From positions 37,416,501-37,480,500 of the forward strand of contig JASDFA010000007.1 of assembly GCA_035772735.1 (NCBI GenBank): a stretch of DNA of 64,000 nt, in the 5' to 3' direction. Positions 56,180 to 64,000 of the stretch are shown here, piece after piece. Source of the stretch: Datura wrightii (Eukaryota > Streptophyta > Magnoliopsida > Solanales > Solanaceae). The notes beneath the pieces are model-generated. The model ran no database searches. It had not been told where the DNA came from and saw only the letters and a list, made by a program, of their open reading frames with translations. Numbering within the stretch: position 1 is the first letter of the stretch; each line of letters starts with the position of its first letter. Made by a program: the position numbers and the translations under genes.

Positions 56180-58533
56180 CCCCACTTCGGTTTTAAATGA
56201 TAAAAACATATTATAAACTTCCAAAGAACAGAGCAAACCAGCAGAGGGAGAAAAGGAACGAAGGAGATAATATAATTTTCGACCGTTTACGCTGCTAAAC
56301 GTTGCCCAAATTCAAATTAACTTCAGATACTGAGGTATTTAGCAGTAGAGAGCATTCCTACGGATTCAGTTTCATAAAATACGGCCGACGAATCGTCGAG
56401 CCACCGAGCTAAGGTAAGTGGAATTTCTCTAAATTAGTGTCTATATGTTCCTAGCTGTGAAGTGAATATTTCTCCCTTCTGGACCGCTAAAAAATAGCGA
56501 GTTTTCCACCGTCTTTCGATAAGCCTAGGTTTAGGCTATAAACTATATCGAAAGTAACGTTGCCTTTTTAAGTAAAGCTGTATTTAGTATTAATTGACAT
56601 AATTATGAATGCAGTTGGGAGAAAATAGTTGAAGTGCCGGCCGAGTCTCGTCCGACAGGCGAATAATTCAAGGATAAGGTATGTAAAGCTAGTTCCCTCA
56701 GAAAGTTAAGTAATATCGGTACAGTATAGTAATTTACAGGCCAGTAAAATGTTCAGAAGTCAAGTGTTACGATTATTGTGAATGTTGATACGATATTAGA
56801 AGCATCGAGTTGTAACTCGCGTGGAACTTACTAGTACGACGTAGATTTTAACACAAGTGTTAGAAACTGCACAGCATGCTCAATATGTGATGTAATACGA
56901 AATGTTGAGATATTATTGTATTCAGTTGAAACCCCGCAAAGCGATGCAATATCCGTAAAGCACCTCAGAAATAGAATGACAGGCTAAAATAAAGTTTAGA
57001 ACGCATGTTAGGAATAGTAAGTCATGTTAATACAGAAACTCAGTATACAACATAGGTTGCAGCAGAAATACTATATTTCGTATAGCATTTGCCCCAGTAC
57101 AGTCTGGCAGGAGACTATATTTATACATATATATTTACCAGCCTCAGCACGTATTAAATATGTACAGATTACTATCATTAGTACAGCATGTAATATATAC
57201 GATACTTTACCCCTAGTAGCCTCAGCATGTTAGATATGCAGACAGTATTACTAGTTGAGACCGTTGTATTGTTTGGGGTTGGACTACCTAGCATCCATGA
57301 CCGCCCCAGGGTTAATAGCTGTATTGACTCGTCCGCCAGAGGACGAGGATACGTCGCTCTATGGAGTGGCATGCCGTCCCCCAGGGGACGAAGATGGGAT
57401 GCCAGTTTTCCCCATATTTTGCCTTGGTCGGCTTTTATACACCCCTGTCGAGCGGATACGCCCGGGTGTTGATTCAGGAGTCCTCCGGACTCAGATGCAG
57501 TTATAATCAGGGGCTCAGCGAGCCCAAGTGCATACCCAGAGGACCGGCAGGATGCTTACAGGGTTATAGGAGAAGGGATGACCAGGGTAGGGGTGTAGAT
57601 TCTGTGCTGGTTGTACTTCCCGGCTTATGGGGGCCGGGTAAGGTTTGTGTGTGCCATGTTATGTTATTTCATGTTATGCCATGTTACGTTAGATACGAGT
57701 AGATCAGTAGTAGAAGGAAATGTCTCCAGGTATGACTCCTATCCCATCCAGTATAATTGAGGGAAGGTATGACTTACATTATCAGATAAGTTAATCTGTG
57801 TCTTCCTACTTCAGTTTCATCAGTTACATTGTTGTTTTCAGATTTTGCTTTCAGTTATTGCTTTACATAGTCAGGAGCAGTGGTACTGACGCCCGGTGGG
57901 GTGTTGCATTACTTGCCTGTAGGTACTCATAGACGAGCAGGCGATACTACATGATTCCTGTCAGCGATCGAGTATTCAGCTCCTGTTATCCAGAGACTGA
58001 ATTCCAGAGGTGTATTTCGGTTTCTTTTGTTGTATAGTATGGGTAGGTCGGGGACCTGTCCTGATCATTTCTATTGTTATGCCTAGAGGCTTGCCGCCTG
58101 TATATATCTCCCTGTGGTCAGATGAGCCGGTCGTGTGAGGCCGTGCAGTTGTATAGCTGTCAGTACTCTTTCTTTCTTTTATGTTGTCCGTGTGGGGCCA
58201 TAGTTTGCCAGTAGTGGTGACCTTGCCGGTCACGTAGCTTTCTAGTACTTCATGATTGAGTTATAGATAACTAGACAACATGGTGGCCTTGTCGGCCCGC
58301 ATAGGCTCCCCTGAATTGATATGTTTCTGGTCAGCTGTTAGTACAGGTACAGGAGGCTATAGGCCAATGGGCCGGGGGCTGGGTTTACAGCCGTTATATA
58401 GCCCTTTGTTTCCAGAAATATGAGTTAGAGCCAGCCAGGCACCTGATGTGCCCAGGCTTAGCAGTCCAGCAGTTCAGGTCCTAGTAGGGCACCAGGTGCC
58501 AGTCATACCCCCCAAGGCGGGGTGTGACATACT

Positions 58534-58545
58534 TGGTATCAGAGC
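58534..58545 (+). other. Element F primer-binding site (initiator tRNA-Met)
   Basis: TGGTATCAGAGC, 4 bp after the LTR end. Confidence 0.92.
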
Positions 58546-58742
58546 AGGTCGTATCCCAAAGAGTCTGCAAGCCGTGCTAAGCAGAGTTCTGTCCATGGAT
58601 GTGTTGTGCACCACATACTATGGGTAGGAGGCTGCAAGGCATGATAGGATGGTTTTCTTTTATTCTTATTCAGTCGTGCTGTAGAGCGGTACAGTATAGG
58701 GTTGAGTCCCTAAAAGCTTACCATATTCTTTGGTTACAGATA

Positions 58743-60065
58743 ATGTCAGACCAGCGTCATCCTATCACAGGTCGGAGCTTAGATGTTGCAGCAGGGGAAG
58801 GCACCAACAGGATGCCTCACCCTCGTTTAGAAACAGCCTGATTAGAGGGCACTACAGAGGCATCGTCCCAGCCTCCTCAGCAGTCTCCACCACGTCAGGA
58901 GCCACTCGGGGCAACATTACCTTCAGCAGTCCCTGTACCGACACCTTCTGACCAGGAGGTTAGGAGTGTTGTAGTTATGTTAGCACAGATGATGGCTGCT
59001 CAGCGTCAGCCAATGCCATCTACAATTGCAGAATCATCAGGAGGGCCTGGTAGTTCGAGGGTCCGAGAGTTATTAGCCCTGAATCCCCCACAGTTTACAG
59101 GTACAGACCGAACAGAGGATCCTCAGGATTTTTTGGATCAAATGCAGAGGATCTTCAGGGTTATGCATGCCACGCCTACAGAATCAGTTGAATTGGCAGC
59201 ATTCCGGTTACGGGATATCGCTGTGTTATGGTATGAAAGCTGGGAAAGGTCCCGAGGGAGAGATGTTTAACCTCCCACCTGGTCCAGCTTTTCAGGAGCC
59301 TTTCTGGATCACTATTTGCCGCGGGATATTCGACAGGCTCGGGTAGATCAGTTCCTACATCTAGAGCAGGGGGCCATGAGTGTCCGGGAATATTCTTTGC
59401 GGTTTGATTCCTTATCCCGGTATGCACCTGCCTTTGTTGATACCATGGCATCTAGAGTACACCGCTTTATCATGGGACTGAATCCAGAATATGTTGAGAC
59501 TTGTATTACAGCCACATTGCGAGAGGACATGGACATTGCTCGAGTTTAGGCATTTGCCCAGAATATTGAGGGCATCAGACAGCGACAACGGGAGATCAGA
59601 AGGGTCAATCAGGAACAGCGTCACCGGGACAGGCCAGTTGAGTTACAGAGGGAGGCCCGGGGAGGACCCAGGCCACGATTGTTAGACAGGCCACCCAGGC
59701 CCCCGCCTCCGCCGTAGTCGAAGGGGGGTAGATTCAGCCGCAGGGGGCAGTCAGAGACTGGTAGAGGCTCACAGATGGCAGATTCGCCATTACAGAGGAG
59801 GGCGGAGCATAGTAGGTATACCCCACCACTTTGCCCTATATGCAGTCGACGCCATCCTGGAGTATGCAGGTATGGTTCTACCGCATGTTATATTTGTGGC
59901 CAAGAAGGCCATTTGATGAAAGATTGCCCAGCCAGAGGTCGAGAGGACCGAGATAGACAGGATAGGGCATCTGCAGGGTCACGAGCCACAGCATCCTCGA
60001 CAGGGCGCAGGCCCTCAATTTTAGCAGGCAGGGGTCGGGGCAGATCAGAGACCTCCAGTACAGGT
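58743..60065 (+). pseudogene. Element F gag
   Basis: ATG at 58743 (MSDQRHPITGRSLDVAAGEG). Gag fold at about 59080-59540 (PPQFTGTDRTEDPQDFLDQM, LRDIAVLWYESW, YLPRDIRQARVDQFL), then a basic Arg-rich region and the zinc knuckle CYICGQEGHLMKDCPARG at about 59886-59940. Nonsense codons: TGA 58839 (CGA in A), TAA 59268 (TCC in A), TAG 59547 (CAG in A), TAG 59715 (CAG in A). No indels against A. Confidence 0.9.
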
Positions 60066-60599
60066 GCGGGTCCAAGCCACACATATGCCTTACCAGGGAG
60101 GCAAGATTCAGAAGCATCGCCTGATGTTGTGACAGGTATGTTAACTATCTGCTCACACCCTGCTTATGTGTTGATTGATCCAGGGTCTACTTTGTCCTAC
60201 ATTACTCCATTTGTGGCATGAAAGTTTAGTATTGCCCCAGAATCATTGCAGCAGCCCTTCTTAGTATCCACGCCCGTCGGTGACTCTATCACAGCTAGCT
60301 GAATCTACCGCGGGTGTACAGTAAAGGTTGCTGACCGTCCGACCACAGTAGATCTGGTCGAGTTAGAAATGATAGACTTCGATGCCATAATGGGTATGGA
60401 TTGGTTAGTACCGTGCTTTGCCAACGTCGAATGTTGGACCAAAATGGTCCGATTCCACTTCCCAGGAGAAGCAGTGTGGGACTGGAAGGGCAGCACCGCT
60501 ACGCCAAAAGGTAGGTTTATTTCCTACCTTCAGGCGAGAAAGTTGATATCTAAGGGGTGTATTTACCATCTGGTCAGAGTCCAGGATGTCCAAGCAGAA
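60066..60599 (+). pseudogene. Element F protease
   Basis: Same frame as gag. PGRQDSEASPDVVTGM, active site IDPGSTLSYITPFVA, then TGA 60219 (CGA in relatives) and TGA 60300, shared with element A. Continues MIDFDAIMGMDWLVPCFANV into the linker. Confidence 0.88.
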
Positions 60600-61499
60600 T
60601 CTCCGACAATCCAGTCTGTTCCAGTGGTGAATGAATTTCTTGATGTGTTTCCTGATGAGTTACCTGGTATTCCCCCAGAAAGGGAAATAGACTTTTCTAT
60701 TGACTTGTTACCAGGCACTCAACCGATATCAATTCCTCCCTATCATATGGCTCCTGCAAAACTCAGAGAATTAAAGGAGTAGTTGAAAGATTTGTTGGAT
60801 AAAGGTTTCATCAGGCCGAGTACTTCACCGTGGGGTGCACCAGTTTTATTCGTGAGAAAGAAAGATGGCTCGCTCTGAATGTGCATAGATTACCGACAAC
60901 TAAACAAAGTTACAGTAAAGAACAAGTACCCGCTCCCCAGAATTGACGACTTATTTGATCAGTTACAGGGAGCTAGATACTTTTCTAAGATTGACTTGCG
61001 GTCCGAATATCACCAGGTCCGAGTACGTGAGAGAGATATTCCTAAGACAGCGTTCAGGACCCGATATGGACATTTTGAATTTCTAGTTATGTCCTTCGGG
61101 TTAATGAATGCCCCAGCAGTCTTCATGGACCTGATGAACAGTATTTTCAGAACTTTCCTGGACTTGCTCGTGATAGTATTCTTTGATGATATTCTGGTGT
61201 ATTCTTGCTCTGAAGCAGATCACCGGACTCATTTGCGGACAGTGCTCCAGATTCTCAAGGACCGTCAGTTGTATGCTAAATTTTCTAAGTGTGAATTTTG
61301 GCTTAACTCAGTGACCTTCTTAGGGCATATCATCTCAGACGCTGGTATACAGGTAGACAAGCAGAAAATAGAAGTAGTTAAGTCATGGCCTAGGCCTACC
61401 ACCCCGACTGAAGTTCGTAGCTTTTTGGGCTTGGCAAGATATTACAGGAGGTTTGTTGAAGGGTTCTCGACCATTACGGCACCTCTGACCAAATTGACA
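60600..61499 (+). pseudogene. Element F reverse transcriptase
   Basis: RT with TAG 60780 (CAG) and TGA 60876 (CGA) early in the domain, then open. CIDYRQLNK, FSKIDLRSEYHQ (Gly of SGYHQ replaced by Glu) and catalytic FFDDILVYSCS with both aspartates kept. The Gly-to-Glu change would probably harm activity even without the stops. Confidence 0.92.
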
Positions 61500-62220
61500 C
61501 AGAAAGCAGCAAAGTTTCAATGGACAGAGGCATGTGAGCAGAACTTCCAGGAACTGAAAGACAGGTTAACCTCCGCCCCAGTATTGGCATTGCCGGAAGG
61601 CACAAACGGTTATTCAGTCTATTGCGACGCGTCAGGTGTCGGGTTAAGTTGTGTGTTGATGCAGCATGGTAGAGCTATCGCATATGCTTCCAGGCAGCTG
61701 AGGAAACACGAAAAGAATTATCCTACTCATGACCTGGAATTGGCCACAGTAATCCACGCCTTAAAGATGTGGAGGCATTACCTGTACGGCGTCCATGTTG
61801 ATATTTACACAGATCATAAGAGCCTACAGTATATTTTCACTCAGAGGGAGTTGAATCTGCGGCAATGCCGCTAGTTGGAGCTATTAAAAGATTATGATGT
61901 GAATATTCTATACCACCCCGGAAAAGCTAATGTTGTAGCAGATGCCCTGAGCCGTAAGTCAATGGGGAGTTTGGCGTATTTACGACCTGAGAAACAGAAG
62001 TTAGCCAAAGAAATTCATCAGTTAGCTAGTCTAGCCGTTCGAGTAATGGAAACAGAAAATAATAGAGCAGTAATTCAGAAATCTGCTGTGTCATCATTAG
62101 TTACAGAGGTAAAAGAACGACAGTACGAGGATCCCGATTTAGCCCAGCTCAGAGATAGAATTCAGAGAGGTAAGGAGTCAGATTTTCAGATAACCGAGGA
62201 TGATGTGCTACGCTGTAAGG
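61500..62220 (+). pseudogene. Element F RNase H and linker
   Basis: YCDASGVGLS, DLELATVIHAL and YTDHKSLQYIF are intact. TAG 61872 replaces a Trp codon (TGG in the other copies) just after the domain. The linker (VVADALSRKSMGSLAYL) is open. Confidence 0.9.
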
Positions 62221-63527
62221 GCCGCCTCTGTGTCCCGAATGTTTCAGGGCTTCGTGGGCGAATCATGCACGAGGTACATTACGCTCGCTATTCCCTTCAT
62301 CCAGGAGCAACGAAAATGTACCACGACATCAGAGACATCTACTGGTGGCCAGGTATGAAAGCTGAGATAGCTGAATTTGTATCTAGATGTTCTAATTGTC
62401 AGCAGGTGAAAGCAGAGCACCAGAAACCAGGCGATTTGACGTAACATATAATGGTACCTATGTGGAAATGGGAAGTGATAAACATGGATTTTGTAACAGG
62501 GTTACCCCGTACTAGACGCAGAAATGATTCCATTTGGGTAATATTTGACAGGTTGACAAAATCAGCTCATTTCCTGCCAGTAAGGGCTACCTTCTCAGCT
62601 GAGGAATATGTCGAATTATATATCAGAGAAATAGTTAGATTGCATGGAGTGCCAGTATCTATCATTTCAGATAGAGGAGCACAATTCACAGCTAGATTCT
62701 GGCAGTCGTTTCAGAAAGGTTTGGGAACGCAGATTAACTTGAGCACAACATTCCATCCTCAAATAGATGGGCAGGCTGAACGTACAATTCAGACGCTCGA
62801 AGATATGCTACGAGCGTGTGTGCTAGATTTTGGGGGTAGTTGGGATGAGCATCTTTCATTAATTGAATTTGCTTATCATAACAGCTACCATTCAGCTATT
62901 CAGATGGCGCCTTTCGAGGCATTGTACGGGCAAAAATGCAGGTCGCCAATTGGTTGGTTTGAAATAGGAGAATCAGCATTGGTTGGCCCGTACATTGTTC
63001 GGCAGTCAGAGGAGAAAATAAAGCTTATCCGAGAATGTTTACTGACTGCTCAGAGCCACCAGAAGTCTTATGCAGACATGCGGTGCAGAAATCTAGAATT
63101 TGCGGTAAATGACTGGGTATATCTGAAAGTGTCCCCGATGAAAGGGGTAATGAGGTTTGGCAAGAAAGGCAAGCTTAGCCCGAGATTCATTGGGCCATAT
63201 CAGATTCGGCGAAGAATAGGCCGAGTTGCATACGAATTGAACTTGCCTCTAGAGTTAGCATCTGTTCACCCAGTATTCCATGTCTCTATGTTAAGGAAGT
63301 TCGTAGGGGACCCTTCTACAGTAGTTCCAGTTCAGGAAGTCCCGGTCACAGAAGAGTTAGCATATGAAGAGGTTCCCGTAGCTATATTAGACAGACAGAT
63401 TCGCAGGCTAAGGACTAAAGATGTTGCATCTGTCAAAGTATTGTGGCGTAACAGGAACCGTGAGGAAATGACGTGGGAAGCTGAAGAATATATGAAAGCC
63501 AGATACCCTCACCTATTTCAGGCCTAG
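62221..63527 (+). pseudogene. Element F integrase with chromodomain
   Basis: H2C2 zinc finger (HEVHYARYSLHPGATKMYHDI...CSNCQQ), TAA at 62442, then 358 codons open. DDE core complete: Asp in NMDFVTGLPR, Asp in SIISDRGAQF, Glu in DGQAERTIQ. C-terminal GPYQIRRRIGRVAYELNLP, HPVFHVSMLRK and chromodomain VAILDRQIRRLRTKD, KVLWRNRN, TWEAEEYMKARYPHLFQA. Ends at the natural stop. This is the most complete integrase of the window. Confidence 0.93.
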
Positions 63528-63789
63528 TCAGGCGGCAGGTATGTCCGTATTATTACTTATGCAGTAGCTTATAGTTGTATGTGTGTAAATGAGAAAGATT
63601 GATACTTAGTTATCCAGTGGATCCTAGAATATTATGTGCAGTGCCTGTGTTGGACTTTTCTACATTTCAGGTTTTTGCTATAGTCCATATTACAGGGGAA
63701 ACTCTGCCGAAATTTTTCTAGAAAGTAAGTAAGTAGTCCTCTAGATAACAGTGTACATTCGAGGATGAATGTTCTTAAGGGGGGGAGAA
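63528..63789 (+). other. Element F 3' untranslated region and polypurine tract
   Basis: 262 bp without an ORF, ending in AAGGGGGGGAGAA (63777-63789). Confidence 0.88.
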
Positions 63790-64000
63790 TGTTATACCCC
63801 GTAGAATTCCCGGCACCTAGACGACCTATTCGCACGTTGGTTAAGCATATTTGAAGGCCATACGTGCTGGAGAAAGGCCCGGAAAAAGATCGGACGAGAA
63901 TCCTGTCGAACCATCACGGAAGGAGCCGAGGCAGAGCCCCTCCGCGATGGCAGCGTGTCACGGAGGAGAGGCCTCCGCGTTGGCTCCGTGACATGTTGGC
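63790..64000 (+). repeat. Element F 3' LTR, first 211 bp
   Basis: TGTTATACCCCG onward, continuing outside the window. Includes the 42-bp module at 63954-63995. Confidence 0.95.
63954..63995 (+). repeat. 42-bp palindromic module, F 3' LTR
   Basis: Identical to 56108-56149, including the changed base in the second arm. Confidence 0.9.

Larger units (their letters stand above)
55942..58529 (+). repeat. Element F 5' LTR (2588 bp)
   Basis: Starts TGTTTTATACCCC (two extra T against the 3' copy), ends GGTGTGACA. Contains an inverted repeat CCATCGCGG/CCGCGATGG (about 56065-56104), the 42-bp module, a TATA box and the GTGACC/GGTCAC hairpin at 58217-58233. ORFs within are chance. Confidence 0.95.
55942..64000 (+). 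mobile_element. Element F: Tekay-type chromovirus, nearly complete, right end outside window
   Basis: 5' LTR 55942-58529, primer site, a single gag-pol frame 58743-63527 (1594 codons plus stop) with ten nonsense codons and no frameshift, purine tract 63777-63789, and the first 211 bp of the 3' LTR. In those 211 bp the two LTRs differ at four positions, all transitions, plus a 2-bp indel at the very start. The left flank CAAAA (55937-55941) is the candidate target duplication; its partner is beyond the window. Confidence 0.95.

Noticed and set aside
58534..58545. tRNA-like sequence next to LTRs
   Set aside because: Only the 12-17 nt complement of a tRNA 3' end; it is a primer site, not a tRNA gene.
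1..64000. Host genes between elements
   Set aside because: Every stretch longer than 300 bp could be assigned to an LTR, an internal region or an untranslated region of a retroelement; no ORF with a non-retroelement domain was recognised.

Overview
This 64 kb window is plant nuclear DNA made almost entirely of nested LTR retrotransposons. I found no host protein-coding gene, no tRNA or rRNA gene and no CRISPR array. The Tekay/Del-type chromovirus polyproteins (Ty3/Gypsy with a C-terminal chromodomain), the initiator-Met-tRNA and Asp-tRNA primer sites and the 2-2.6 kb LTRs point to a eudicot, by resemblance an asterid such as Solanaceae (low confidence), in a repeat-dense, probably heterochromatic region. 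Every coding region carries nonsense mutations or frameshifts, so all are listed as pseudogenes. I name the elements A, B, N1, H, G, I, D, C, N2, E and F.

Layout. Element A (1-6337, minus) runs off the left edge and shows gag, protease, RT, RNase H and one LTR. It sits in the protease region of element B (6338-22279, plus). B is split again in its RT by N1 (7554-17295, minus, TSD ATTAG). B's LTR abuts an LTR remnant, H (22280-23725). H lies in the LTR of a minus-strand chromovirus fragment, G (23726-24030), which is cut by the LTR of element I (24031-26696). Element D begins exactly in the primer site of I (26697). D's LTR is split by element C (28772-48266, plus, TSD ATGGG), and C's 5' LTR is split by N2 (29203-39170, minus, TSD CGAGT). 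D's decayed gag-protease resumes at 48339 and stops at a deletion junction near 50205 with element E (50206-55941). E's LTR is interrupted by element F (55942 to beyond 64000, plus), the best preserved chromovirus.

Two things stand out. First, N1 and N2 are copies of a 9.7-10.0 kb family with two LTRs, an Asp-tRNA primer site, a gag-protease frame and a separate 406-codon ORF of unknown function, but no reverse transcriptase, RNase H or integrase. They should depend on another element for movement. Second, a 42-bp palindromic module (12-bp arms, 18-bp asymmetric loop) occurs 16 times at constant length. It sits just upstream of the TATA box in LTRs of both the chromoviruses A, B and F and the unrelated N family, always in the same direction relative to transcription. 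It also occurs twice inside each N element, upstream of the 406-codon ORF, where it may mark an internal promoter. The sister chromovirus C has a different 27-bp tandem repeat at the same promoter position, which suggests exchange of promoter modules among these elements.
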